DNA of 64,000 nt. It comes from Pontivivens sp032464575 (GTDB lineage: Bacteria > Pseudomonadota > Alphaproteobacteria > Rhodobacterales > Rhodobacteraceae). The position numbers were made by a program, and so were the translations under genes. Positions 1-9,549 of this stretch are shown in pieces. Location: the NCBI GenBank assembly GCA_032464575.1, contig JAWDKM010000002.1, forward strand, positions 1 to 64,000, given 5' to 3'. The notes under the pieces are model-generated. The model did no database searches. It was not told the DNA's origin and saw only the letters and a program-made list of their open reading frames with translations. Each line of letters begins with the position of its first letter. Position 1 is the first letter of the stretch.

Positions 1-101
1 TGCAATGTCGCGCGCGATACCACGACAATGCTGTCAGGTCCGGGCGTCAGGAACATGAGCGCATGTATCCCGACCATAATGGCGACTAGGCTCCAATCCA
101 T
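1..101 (-). CDS. LysE/RhtB-family amino acid exporter, N-terminal fragment
   Basis: Only the first 33 codons are present; the gene runs off the left edge. The reading begins MDWSLVAIMVGIHALMFLTP and continues GPDSIVVVSRAT. A hydrophobic first helix ending in TPGPD is the hallmark of the first membrane segment of the LysE/RhtB/CadD superfamily, inner-membrane exporters of amino acids and related metabolites. A purine-rich AGGTAGAG lies about 8 bases before the ATG. The substrate cannot be judged from this fragment. Confidence 0.7.
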   Translation of the reverse strand, partial: MDWSLVAIMVGIHALMFLTPGPDSIVVVSRATL

Positions 102-486
102 CGAAAATCTCTACCTTCAGTTCAGCTTGGAGGAAGGCTAGGCTGCCCGCGAAATCGTGTAAACTTGGCCTCTCAAAAAGCCGACCTTCAGGAGTCCAGT
201 ACGAACGGCAGCAAAATCCCGCGGAGGAGACATTGAACCAGCCCGTCAAAAGGCCCAACATGAGCCGGTCCGATCGCCGGACCGAGGGTTGGCGGCGGAC
301 CTCTCTCGCGGCGTGCTTTATGGCGGCCAGGCGCGTCCTCGATCTGGGCGGTTTGCGCGGGTGGCCAGATCGCCGACCCGATGGGTCGGGCCGGCGATCA
401 GACCGGCGCCTTCGGCTTGTTCCGGTCTGATTGGCGCTCGGCTCCGACGCTGGCGTCATAGGCCAACCTAAAGACTGCGGAAGAGC
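102..486. other. Intergenic region with a cluster of inverted repeats
   Basis: No convincing gene is visible; the open frames here are arginine-rich and look like by-products of palindromic DNA. Three perfect or near-perfect inverted repeats lie close together: CGGTCCG/CGGACCG (266-272 with 278-284), GATCGCCG/CGGCGATC with an inner CCCGA/TCGGG (368-399), and ATCAGACCGG/CCGGTCTGAT (397-406 with 422-431). The last two share bases and could be alternative structures. They lie downstream of fabB and may end its transcript, although no T-tract follows. Confidence 0.5.
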
Positions 487-1716
<1,230 letters not shown>

Positions 1717-1741
1717 CACTTGCCTCCCCGCGTGCGTGGCG

Positions 1742-2251
1742 TCAGTCGTCCTGGAACAGCCCGACCTTCATGTCCGTGGTGGTGTAGATGGTCTCGCCGT
1801 CCGCCTTCATCCAGCCGTTCGCCATGCCGAGCTTGAGCTTGCGGTCGATGACGCGGGTGAACTCCACGTGATAGGTCACGAGCTCGGTCTTGGGCGTCAC
1901 CATGCCGGTGAATTTCACCTCGCCCACGCCCAGCGCCCGGCCGCGGCCCTGCATGCCGCGCCAGCCGAGGTTGAAGCCCGTGAGCTGCCAGAGCGCGTCG
2001 AGGCCGAGGCAGCCCGGCATCACCGGATCGCCGAGGAAATGGCACTGGAAGAACCAGAGGTCGGGATTGATGTCGAACTCGGCGACGACGTGGCCCTTGC
2101 CGTGCTCGCCCCCGTCCGCGCTGATCTCGGTGATCCGGTCCATCATCAGCATCGGAGGCGCGGGAAGCTGCGGGTTGCCGGGGCCGAACATCTCGCCCCG
2201 GGCGCATTCCATCAGCCCGTCGTAATCGATGCTTGTCGGCCGCTCACCCAT
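1742..2251 (-). CDS. fabA: 3-hydroxydecanoyl-ACP dehydratase/isomerase (FabA)
   Basis: Dehydrates 3-hydroxydecanoyl-ACP and isomerises the trans-2 to the cis-3 product, the branch point to unsaturated fatty acids. The 169-residue hot-dog-fold protein has the active-site His in FQCHFLGDPVMPG and the Asp in CLGLDALWQL. The ATG is preceded by GGAGAG. FabA and FabB form an operon; irr, the iron regulator, lies about 1.2 kb upstream with a membrane protein gene in between, a neighbourhood typical of Rhodobacterales. Confidence 0.97.
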   Translation of the reverse strand: MGERPTSIDYDGLMECARGEMFGPGNPQLPAPPMLMMDRITEISADGGEHGKGHVVAEFDINPDLWFFQCHFLGDPVMPGCLGLDALWQLTGFNLGWRGMQGRGRALGVGEVKFTGMVTPKTELVTYHVEFTRVIDRKLKLGMANGWMKADGETIYTTTDMKVGLFQDD

Positions 2252-2346
2252 TCCCGCGCTCTCCGAATTGTTTCAGACGGTCATAATTCTCACGCACCCC
2301 TAGCACCGGGCGGCGCGCGGCTGCAATGGGCAGGTTGCCGCCGATC

Positions 2347-3423
2347 TCAGCGTATCCTCCCGAGGACACAGCCGGTTTCGGGGTCGAAGAGCCAGTTGCG
2401 CCCCGTGGTCCGGGGCAGGCCCGTGGCGGGCGGCCGCCGCGCGAGGGCCGCGGGATCGGCGAAGTCGGCGCAGATGCGGAAACGGGCGTCGTCCAGCCTG
2501 TCGTAGCGGTAGGGCGCGCCGGTGACGGGGTCGCCCCGGTCGGGGGGCAGCGCGGCCAGCGTGCGACCGCGGCAATAATCGAGCAGGGTGGCGCGGTCGA
2601 GGGCCGCGGGCAGCACCTCCCCTTCGTTCGGACAGCGCAGCGCCTCGGCCCCCTGCACGAGATCGGCGAGGCGCTGCGCGTCGAGCCGGGTCTGGCGCGC
2701 GCCCGCCGGCAGCTCGGTGAGCAGGAGGCTCGCGCCGATCAGCGCCACGATGGCAGCGGCGGCGGAGGCGAGGATCGCCCGCTTGCGTGGGCCGCCGCCC
2801 GCGGTGGCCTCCGCAAGATCCAGCCGCCCGACCACCATGACGGCGCCCGCGACGAGCGCGACGGCCAGCGCCTTCAGCACGAAGGGCTCCGTGAGGTCCC
2901 CGTTGAGGAAGCGGTAGACCAGCACCGCCGCATCGCCCAGGAACACCGCCGCCGCGATCAGCAGCATCAGGCCGAGCGCACCGCGCCGGACCGGGGCGCC
3001 GCGCTTGTAGGGGTGCGCCCGAACGTCGCGGTCGGCCCAGCGGACGAGGGCGCCGTAGACGGGCGCCGACACGATCAGGATCGCCATCGCCCAGCGCAGG
3101 CTCTCCGCCCGCCCGCGGCCAGCGCGCAGCGGATCGGGGAAGGCGAGGTCCACCACGCCCCAGGCGAGCGCGATGGTGTAGAACGCGCTGGCCGCCAGTG
3201 CGGCAAGCAGCAGGAGGTAGAGAAAGAGGTCCAGAACGGAGAATTGCGCCTGCGGACGCGGGACCGGCGGCACGGTGCCGGTATCGGCCCAGGCCGACAG
3301 GGCATCCTCAACGTCGCGCCCGGGCCAGCCCGCGGCGGCGAGGCTCGCGCGGATCTCGTCATGGCTTCGTCCCTGCTCGAGGGCCGCGCGAATGTAGGCG
3401 TCGATCGGGCGGGGGGCGCTCAT
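2347..3423 (-). CDS. DUF5671-type multi-pass membrane protein
   Basis: Predicted inner-membrane protein of 358 residues and unknown function. Residues 1-45 are a short helical region rich in Ala, Arg and Glu (SHDEIRASLAAAGWPGRDVE), which resembles small helical protein-interaction modules. Then come several hydrophobic helices arranged like the DUF5671 domain (first one LFLYLLLLAALAASAFYTIAL). The C-terminal 120 residues are soluble and carry four Cys residues. I chose the ATG at 3423 because the longer open frame would read back through irr on the other strand. The gene is divergent from irr, 81 bp apart, so they may share a control region. Confidence 0.8.
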   Translation of the reverse strand: MSAPRPIDAYIRAALEQGRSHDEIRASLAAAGWPGRDVEDALSAWADTGTVPPVPRPQAQFSVLDLFLYLLLLAALAASAFYTIALAWGVVDLAFPDPLRAGRGRAESLRWAMAILIVSAPVYGALVRWADRDVRAHPYKRGAPVRRGALGLMLLIAAAVFLGDAAVLVYRFLNGDLTEPFVLKALAVALVAGAVMVVGRLDLAEATAGGGPRKRAILASAAAAIVALIGASLLLTELPAGARQTRLDAQRLADLVQGAEALRCPNEGEVLPAALDRATLLDYCRGRTLAALPPDRGDPVTGAPYRYDRLDDARFRICADFADPAALARRPPATGLPRTTGRNWLFDPETGCVLGRIR

Positions 3424-3504
3424 CGGTCTGAAGTCCTCGTGTTGCGGGAGGTCGCGCCGGTGCGGCACTGGCAATTCCGCCTCGAATTCATATAGTAGAA
3501 CGCG

Positions 3505-3960
3505 ATGACGCACACGCCTCCTCATATCGATCCGCTCGCCGCGCCGTCGGCGGGCTCGTCCGATCGGGCACGCTCCTGGCTCGCCAAGGCGGCGCTGCGC
3601 CCGACGCGGCAGCGCGTCTGCCTCGCGGAGCTTCTGGTGGGCGATGGGCATGACCGGCATGTGACGGCGGAAAGCCTTCATCAGGCGGCGGACAAGGCCG
3701 ACCAGTCGGTCTCGCTCGCCACGGTCTACAACACGCTGCGCGCGTTCTGCGACGCCGGGCTGATGACCGAGATTACGGTGGACGGCACGCGGTCCTATTT
3801 CGACACCCGCACCGACGACCACCCCCACTACTTCTGGGAGGATGATGGCCGCGTCACCGATGCGCCGAGCGACAGCGTGCGATTCGAGCGCCTGCCGGAG
3901 CCGCCCGAGGGGGCGGAGATCGCCAAGGTCGACGTGGTCATCCGTCTGCGCAGGACCTGA
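3505..3960 (+). CDS. irr: Iron response regulator Irr (Fur family)
   Basis: Fur-superfamily DNA-binding protein. In alphaproteobacteria Irr acts under iron or haem limitation, repressing iron-using genes and activating uptake genes. The 151-residue protein has a winged-helix region (LRPTRQRVCLAELL, then SLATVYNTLRAFCDAGL) and a C-terminal dimer domain with a short His-rich loop (DDHPHYFWEDD) as in Irr. The usual Fur Cys-X2-Cys zinc pairs are absent, which also fits Irr. There is no clear ribosome binding site; TATAGT at 3491-3496 could be a -10 box giving a nearly leaderless mRNA. Assignment as Irr rather than another Fur relative rests on these features and on the fabA neighbourhood. Confidence 0.88.
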   Translation: MTHTPPHIDPLAAPSAGSSDRARSWLAKAALRPTRQRVCLAELLVGDGHDRHVTAESLHQAADKADQSVSLATVYNTLRAFCDAGLMTEITVDGTRSYFDTRTDDHPHYFWEDDGRVTDAPSDSVRFERLPEPPEGAEIAKVDVVIRLRRT

Positions 3961-4025
3961 CACCCGGCCCTTGCGGGCCTGACACCCTTTCGCAAACCAC
4001 CCGCCCGGCCCCTCGGTCGGGTTTT

Positions 4026-4076
4026 GCGTATTTTGAGAAAGATGAAAAACCGCCTTCATCTTTCCTGAAAATACGC
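4026..4076 (+). terminator. Long inverted repeat after irr, probable terminator
   Basis: Arms 4026-4046 and 4055-4076 pair as GCGTATTTT with AAAATACGC and GAAAGATGAA with TTCATCTTTC, giving 19 base pairs with one small internal mismatch and a short loop. No T-run follows. Each arm resembles the GTATTT...AAGATGAA half of a short element found elsewhere in this window, so this may be two copies facing each other. Apart from this repeat, the 322-bp gap 3961-4282 holds nothing I recognise. Confidence 0.6.
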
Positions 4077-4282
4077 CTGTCGGCCGCTCGCCTATCCGCG
4101 GAACGGCGGTCTTGCCCGCCCGCACCCCGCCGCCCTATTCTGGCGTTGTGCCCGGCCCGGGCCACCCCCCTCCATTCGGGGAAGCATTCCACATGCGGGG
4201 CGCTTCATCTCATTCGGAACCGATCCGGCCGAGCCACGCACGAGGAGGGACTGCGCCACCGCTCGCCCCGGAGGAGGTTGCC

Positions 4283-4993
4283 ATGAGACTGTCCGCTCCC
4301 GTCTTTCGCCTGAAGCGCCGCGCCAGGCTGTTGTCGCGCGCCGAACGCATCCCGCTCCACGCCGCCCTCGACCGGCTGGCCGGAGAGGAGGGCTTCCGGA
4401 GCTGGAGCCATCTCGCCAGCAAGCTGGCGGAGGCGCGCCCTGCCCGCCGCGTCCTCGACGCGCTGACCCCCGGGGATCTCGTGCTTCTCGGCGCCCGGCC
4501 CGGCCACGGCAAGACGCTGCTGGGGCTCGAACTGCTCTGCGAGGCCCTCGGCGACGGGTGGGCGGGCCTGTTCTTCACGCTCGAATATACAGAGGCCGAC
4601 GTGCGCCGCCGCCTTGCCGATCTGGGTTCCGTCGCATCGACGGCGGATCGCCTGATCCTCGACACCTCCGACGCGATCTGCGCCGAAGGTGTGATCGCGC
4701 GGCTGGGGAAGGTCGATGGCCCGGCGCTGGCCGTCATCGACTACCTGCAGCTGCTCGATCAGGACCGCAGGCATCCGCCGCTCGGCCAGCAGGTCGAGGC
4801 GTTGAGCGCCCACGCGCACACCAGCGGCGCGGTGATCGTCGCGATCTCCCAGATCGACAGGCGCTTCGATCTGGCCGGGGACGGGATGCCGGGGCTCGGC
4901 GACGTGCGTCTGCCCAACCCGGTGGATCTGACGCTCTTCACCCGGACCTGCTTCCTTCATGACGGCGCGGTGCGGGTTGAGCGCACCGGGTAG
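4283..4993 (+). CDS. DnaB-like RecA-fold ATPase
   Basis: Cytoplasmic P-loop ATPase of 236 residues related to the C-terminal domain of replicative helicase DnaB. Walker A is GARPGHGKTLLG near residue 75 and Walker B is LAVIDYLQLLDQ near residue 155, followed by a sensor-like VIVAISQIDRRFD. It lacks the DnaB N-terminal domain, so it is not the main replicative helicase. The ATG at 4283 is set by GAGGAGG 5 bases upstream; earlier in-frame starts lack such a site. The exact role is unknown. It ends tail to tail with the next gene with no bases between. Confidence 0.75.
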   Translation: MRLSAPVFRLKRRARLLSRAERIPLHAALDRLAGEEGFRSWSHLASKLAEARPARRVLDALTPGDLVLLGARPGHGKTLLGLELLCEALGDGWAGLFFTLEYTEADVRRRLADLGSVASTADRLILDTSDAICAEGVIARLGKVDGPALAVIDYLQLLDQDRRHPPLGQQVEALSAHAHTSGAVIVAISQIDRRFDLAGDGMPGLGDVRLPNPVDLTLFTRTCFLHDGAVRVERTG

Positions 4994-5296
4994 TCAGCGC
5001 CGGGGCGGCGGCCCCTCCCCCACCAGCTCTCGCGATACGTAGGTGCGGAACACCTCCGCCCCGCAATTCGGGCAGATCTGGTTGGTGATCGCGGGCGCGC
5101 GCCGGATGAACGGATCCTCGGCCGGCACGATCCGACGCCATGCCGCCTCCAGCAGCCAGCCCTGCCAGCCGCACCGATCGGGCGCCGTGGGACAGACTGC
5201 ATAGGTCAGCAGAACGCGCGCGACCGGATCGGCCGTCGCGGCCTCTTCGGCGGCGTCGACGCGGGTGAGAAACGCGGGATCATCGAAGGTCGGCAT
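4994..5296 (-). CDS. Hypothetical protein with a zinc-ribbon-like Cys pair
   Basis: 100-residue protein of unknown function. A helical N-terminal half (VDAAEEAATADPVARVLLTYAVC) precedes a region with Cys residues at CPTAPDRCGWQGW and a CPNC pair (ICPNCGAEVFRTYVSREL), suggesting one small metal-binding knuckle. It converges exactly on the DnaB-like gene. I do not recognise a family. Confidence 0.6.
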   Translation of the reverse strand: MPTFDDPAFLTRVDAAEEAATADPVARVLLTYAVCPTAPDRCGWQGWLLEAAWRRIVPAEDPFIRRAPAITNQICPNCGAEVFRTYVSRELVGEGPPPRR

Positions 5297-5391
5297 GGCG
5301 AAGGGTCTTGCTTTGCAAAGGGAATGGGCCCACAGGATCGGGTCACCAAACGCCGCAGCATCGCCCCTCGCAACCCCGACCGGAGCCCTGC

Positions 5392-6363
5392 ATGGATCTT
5401 CTTGCGCTTGCCGCCGCCAACCTGACGTCGCCGGTGGTGCTGTTCTTCGCCCTCGGCTTCGCGGCGGCGATGGCCCGCTCGGACCTCGTGGTGCCGGAGG
5501 CGGTGGCGAAGGGGATCTCGCTCTACCTGCTGCTCGCCATCGGCTTCAAGGGCGGGGTGGGCGTGGCGGCCAACGGGCTCGACCTGCGGCTGGGGCTGAC
5601 GTTGCTGGCGGGCGCCGTGCTGTCCTTCGCCATTCCGTTCATCGCCTTCGCGCTCCTGAAGGCCATGACCCGTCTGAGCGTTACGGATGCCGCGGCGGTG
5701 GCGGCGCATTACGGCTCGATCTCCATCGTGACCTTCGTCGCGATGACCTCGCTGCTCGACGGATCCGGCATCCCGTTCGAGGGCTACATGGTCGCCGTCG
5801 CCGCGGTGATGGAGGCGCCGGCCATCTTCTCCGCCCTGCTGATCGCCGCGCGCACCGGGTCGGGTCGGGCGGTGGACGGCGAGCTGCTGCGCGAGGTGGC
5901 GCTCAACGGCTCGATCGTGCTGCTGACGGGCGCATTCCTGATCGGCTGGGCCACGGGGGCGGAGGGATTCGAGCGCATCGCCCCCTTCATCGAGGCACCG
6001 TTCCAGGGCGTGCTCTGCTTCTTCCTCCTTGACATGGGGCTGATCGCGGCGCGCGGGCTGCGCGGGGCGGCCAAGCAGCTCAACGCGGGCCTCGTCGCCT
6101 TCGGCGTGCTGATGCCGCTGATCGGCGCGACGCTGGGGATCGGGGCGGCGACCCTGCTGGGGCTGAGCGTCGGCGGGACGGCGGTGCTCGCCACACTCGC
6201 CGCGTCCGCCTCCTATATCGCGGTGCCCGCGGCGATGCGCGTGGCGATGCCCGAGGCCAATCCGGGCATCTATCTCACCATGTCGCTGGGCGTTACATTC
6301 CCCTTCAACCTCACCGTCGGCCTCGCGATCTACCTTGCGGCCGCACAGATGATCGGAGGCTGA
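5392..6363 (+). CDS. sbtA: Sodium-dependent bicarbonate transporter, SbtA family
   Basis: Inner-membrane permease of 323 residues with about ten hydrophobic helices in two inverted halves, as in SbtA. Family signatures include FALGFAAAMARSDL near the start, AIGFKGGVG, the mid-protein AHYGSISIVTF, and the C-terminal ASASYIAVPAAMR with ANPGIYLTMSLGVTFPFN. SbtA-type proteins import HCO3- with Na+. The ATG at 5392 follows CGGAG and lies just before the first predicted helix; the longer frame adds a charged stretch unlike the family. The PII-like partner starts 1 bp after the stop, forming an sbtAB pair. Confidence 0.85.
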   Translation: MDLLALAAANLTSPVVLFFALGFAAAMARSDLVVPEAVAKGISLYLLLAIGFKGGVGVAANGLDLRLGLTLLAGAVLSFAIPFIAFALLKAMTRLSVTDAAAVAAHYGSISIVTFVAMTSLLDGSGIPFEGYMVAVAAVMEAPAIFSALLIAARTGSGRAVDGELLREVALNGSIVLLTGAFLIGWATGAEGFERIAPFIEAPFQGVLCFFLLDMGLIAARGLRGAAKQLNAGLVAFGVLMPLIGATLGIGAATLLGLSVGGTAVLATLAASASYIAVPAAMRVAMPEANPGIYLTMSLGVTFPFNLTVGLAIYLAAAQMIGG

Positions 6364-6364
6364 G

Positions 6365-6691
6365 ATGCAGACCCACCCCGCCAAGCGGATCGAGATCCTG
6401 ATCGAGGCCCCGCTCGCCCGCCGCCTGACCGACGCGCTCGATGCCGGGGGCGCACCCGGCTACACCATCCTGCCGGTGCTCGGCGGAAACGGGCAGTCCG
6501 GTCCGTGGTCGCGCGAGGGGCAGGTGAGCCGCGCGGGCGGCCTCGTCTGCGTGACGGTGGTGCTGGATGCGGCCCTCGCAGACCGGGTGCTCGACCGGGC
6601 CTTCGCAGTGGTCGAGCCGCATATCGGCATCGTCTCGATGACCGATTGCGAGGTGGTCCGCCCAGCCCGGTTCGGCGGCGCGGACGGTTAG
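6365..6691 (+). CDS. sbtB: PII-like signalling protein, SbtB type
   Basis: 108-residue member of the PII superfamily, one base downstream of sbtA. SbtB proteins form trimers that bind adenine nucleotides and gate SbtA. The sequence shows the ferredoxin-like beta-alpha-beta pattern, with IEILIEAPLARRLTDALDAG (first strand and helix), a variable T-loop region around LPVLGGNGQSGPWSREGQV, and a second beta-alpha-beta unit ending VSMTDCEVVRP. The cyanobacterial C-terminal Cys pair is not present. Function as the SbtA regulator is inferred from gene pairing and fold. Confidence 0.8.
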   Translation: MQTHPAKRIEILIEAPLARRLTDALDAGGAPGYTILPVLGGNGQSGPWSREGQVSRAGGLVCVTVVLDAALADRVLDRAFAVVEPHIGIVSMTDCEVVRPARFGGADG

Positions 6692-6702
6692 CTCGGGAGT
6701 CT

Positions 6703-6724
6703 GCGTATTTAGACCAAGAAGAAG
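6703..6724 (+). repeat. Copy of short intergenic element (GCGTATTT half)
   Basis: GCGTATTTAGACCAAGAAGAAG between sbtB and the convergent SDR gene resembles the half-element seen in the irr hairpin (4026-4046) and before engB (51438-51455). It has no gene of its own and lies where a terminator would be expected. Confidence 0.5.
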
Positions 6725-6773
6725 GGTATCGAGGTCTCCGCGCTGCCCGGATACGCATGTTCGATCGGCACGG

Positions 6774-7532
6774 TCAGGGTGCCACGACGCCTCCATCGAC
6801 CAGCAGGTCGGCGCCGCTGACATAGGCGGCGGCCGGGCTGGCGAGGAAACCGACGACCTCTGCCACGTCCTCCGCCGTGCCCTTGCGGCCAAGCGGGATC
6901 GAGGCGGCGAAGGCGTCCTTCACGTCGGCGATCACTGCGTCGGGCAGACCGGTCTTGCCCCAGGCCGGCGTCTCGATCAGACCCGGCGAGACGGTGTTGA
7001 TCCGCACGCCCTGCGCGCCAAGCTCCCGCACCAGCCCGCGGCCGAGCGCGGCCAGCGCCGCCTTGGTCGAGCCGTAGGCCGTGGTCGGCCCGCTCGCCCG
7101 CGTCGCCACCACCGAGCTGATGAGCACCACCGAGCCCCCCTCGCGCAGCAGCGGCCGCAGTGCCTGCAAGCCCAGCCACGGGCCGCGCACGTTGATTTCG
7201 TAGAGGTCGGTGAAGGCGCCGGCCTCCCACTCCTCCAGCGGCGTGAAGGGCGTGATCCCGGCATTGAGCACCAGGATGTCGAGCCCGCCGAAGCGCGCCT
7301 TCACATCCTGGGCGAGCGTGGTGATGTCGCCCGGATCGGCGGCGTCGGAGGCGACGGCCTCCAGCCCCGGCACGGCCTCCATCGCCGCGTCGAGCCGCGC
7401 CTGGTTACGCCCGGTGACAAGGACCCGCGCGCCGCGGGCGATCAGGAGCCGCGCCGTGGCAAGGCCGATGCCGGTGGAGCCCCCGGTGATGAGGGCGGCC
7501 TTTCCGGTCAGGTCGTAGCTTGCAATGGTCAT
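6774..7532 (-). CDS. SDR-family oxidoreductase
   Basis: Short-chain dehydrogenase/reductase of 252 residues. The NAD(P) fingerprint is ITGGSTGIGLA at residues 15-25, followed by LNAGITPF and the Ser-Tyr-Lys catalytic set (SSVVATR..., YGSTKAALA). The tail VSGADLLVDGGVV is standard for the classical family. The substrate is not predictable. It lies downstream of a MarR-type regulator on the same strand, with a copy of that regulator's likely operator 22-35 bp before its start, so it is probably the regulator's main target. Confidence 0.88.
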   Translation of the reverse strand: MTIASYDLTGKAALITGGSTGIGLATARLLIARGARVLVTGRNQARLDAAMEAVPGLEAVASDAADPGDITTLAQDVKARFGGLDILVLNAGITPFTPLEEWEAGAFTDLYEINVRGPWLGLQALRPLLREGGSVVLISSVVATRASGPTTAYGSTKAALAALGRGLVRELGAQGVRINTVSPGLIETPAWGKTGLPDAVIADVKDAFAASIPLGRKGTAEDVAEVVGFLASPAAAYVSGADLLVDGGVVAP

Positions 7533-7553
7533 CTCTCTTCTCCTCTCGATTTA

Positions 7554-7567
7554 CGGGTACATACCCG
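7554..7567. promoter_or_regulatory. Candidate MarR operator in front of the SDR gene
   Basis: CGGGTACATACCCG is a perfect 6+6 inverted repeat (CGGGTA/TACCCG) with a 2-base centre, directly upstream of the SDR start. The same motif with one mismatch occurs at 8007-8020 in front of marR. Two matching palindromes at two adjacent promoters make a shared operator likely. Confidence 0.7.
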
Positions 7568-7592
7568 CATCGCTTCAAATGAAATCCGCGCC

Positions 7593-8003
7593 TTAGTCGC
7601 CGCGGACTCTCTCCAAGAGGCGGATCAGCTCCGCCGCCTCCCCGCCCAGCCGGGTGGAGAGGTCGTCCTGCGCCCTCGCCCAGAGCGGCCGCGCGATCTC
7701 CAGCGCCTGTCGCCCTCCTTCGGTCAACTCGATCCCGCGCGAGCGGTCGTCGCGACCGTGGCCGAGGGCCACCATGCCCTGCCGCTCCAGCACCCGCAGG
7801 TTGCGGCCCAGCGTCGAGCGGTCGAGGCCGAGCCGCCCCGCAAGCTCAGTGATCGAGGCCTCCGGATGCGTCTCGGCCACCTCCATCAACCGGAGCATCG
7901 CCACGTTCAGGCCCGAGGGCGCGAGGTGGCGGTTGTAGAGCTCCGTCGCCACACCGGCGGCGCGGCGGAGGTTCGTGGCCAGGCATGTCGTCTTGTCCGT
8001 CAT
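7593..8003 (-). CDS. MarR-family transcriptional regulator
   Basis: 136-residue winged-helix regulator. The DNA-binding region is visible as EASITELAGRLGLDRSTLGRNLRVLERQGMV followed by the wing GHGRDDRSRGIELTEGG, with flanking helices for dimerisation. The ATG at 8003 is chosen because an in-frame upstream start would read through the operator. It is 60 bp upstream of the SDR gene on the same strand. Autoregulation and control of the SDR gene are inferred from the paired palindromes. Confidence 0.88.
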   Translation of the reverse strand: MTDKTTCLATNLRRAAGVATELYNRHLAPSGLNVAMLRLMEVAETHPEASITELAGRLGLDRSTLGRNLRVLERQGMVALGHGRDDRSRGIELTEGGRQALEIARPLWARAQDDLSTRLGGEAAELIRLLERVRGD

Positions 8004-8006
8004 ACA

Positions 8007-8020
8007 CGGGTATATGCCCG
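8007..8020. promoter_or_regulatory. Candidate autoregulatory MarR operator
   Basis: CGGGTATATGCCCG matches the palindrome at 7554-7567 in 12 of 14 positions and lies 4 bases upstream of the marR ATG, so a bound repressor would block initiation of its own gene. Confidence 0.7.
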
Positions 8021-8134
8021 CAAATGTCGCGCTTTCAACCCGACCCCCCGAAATTTCGCCGATCCCCTTGCTCCCTCCTCGCCGAATGGCCACCATCGAA
8101 GCACCCGCTGCCCCCCGAGTTCGGAAGGAATGTC

Positions 8135-9160
<1,026 letters not shown>

Positions 9161-9167
9161 CCGCAAA

Positions 9168-9217
9168 GGATCTTCCCCGAAGATCCTCTCGGAAAATACT
9201 CGTGCGAATATTTTTCC
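9168..9217 (+). terminator. Double hairpin after phoH
   Basis: Two adjacent stems: GGATCTTC/GAAGATCC (9168-9175 with 9179-9186, 3-base loop), then GGAAAATA paired with TATTTTTCC (9191-9198 with 9209-9217, one bulge). The second is AU-rich and ends in a T-run, consistent with a Rho-independent stop that would uncouple phoH from the downstream toxin-antitoxin pair and ybeY. Confidence 0.6.
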
Positions 9218-9227
9218 GCCACTGGTT

Positions 9228-9266
9228 TTGAGAGGTCTGGCTATCATGGTATGATAAAGTCATACC
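9228..9266 (+). promoter_or_regulatory. Promoter and overlapping operator of the toxin-antitoxin pair
   Basis: A good -35 (TTGAGA, 9228-9233), 16-bp spacer and -10 (TATGAT, 9250-9255) precede the antitoxin gene. The -10 is embedded in two overlapping perfect inverted repeats, TATCAT-ggt-ATGATA (9242-9256) and GGTATGA-n5-TCATACC (9248-9266). This is the arrangement expected for autorepression by an antitoxin or its toxin complex. The same promoter would also read into ybeY and corC. Confidence 0.7.
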
Positions 9267-9279
9267 GGAGTGCTTCGTC

Positions 9280-9549
9280 ATGACCGTCAAGACCACGCTC
9301 AGCTTCACCGACCGCCACGCCGCCTTCCTGAAAAAGCAGGTGGAAGACGGAATCTATGCAAGCCAATCCGCCGCCGTCGCCGCCGCGATCGAGGACCGGA
9401 TCCGCGCCGAGGAGGAACGCCAGATCGCCCTCGACGCCATGGCCGAGGAGATCCGCCGGCGGGCGGCAGCTCCTCGGGACAGCTTCTTGTCGGTGAGCGA
9501 TTTCAATGACGCGATCGAGGACGTGATTCAGCGACGCTTTCCTGAATGA
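9280..9549 (+). CDS. parD: ParD-like antitoxin
   Basis: 89-residue type II antitoxin. A ribbon-helix-helix N-terminus (TVKTTLSFTDRHAAFLKKQV, then SQSAAVAAAIEDRI) gives DNA binding and dimerisation; the acidic helical C-terminal half would wrap the toxin. GGAG lies 9 bases before the ATG. The stop overlaps the toxin start by 4 bp. The pair sits between phoH and ybeY, which are adjacent in many relatives, so this is probably an insertion. Confidence 0.85.
   Translation: MTVKTTLSFTDRHAAFLKKQVEDGIYASQSAAVAAAIEDRIRAEEERQIALDAMAEEIRRRAAAPRDSFLSVSDFNDAIEDVIQRRFPE

Noticed and set aside
233..430. Plus-strand 65-codon frame with GGAGGAG before a TTG
   Set aside because: The ribosome binding site is attractive, but the product is Arg/Gly-rich, read through three hairpins, with no recognisable domain.
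34..459. 141-codon open frame on the minus strand near the left edge
   Set aside because: Its Arg-rich N-terminal half comes from palindromic intergenic DNA, and its end overlaps the clear LysE-type gene start in another frame.
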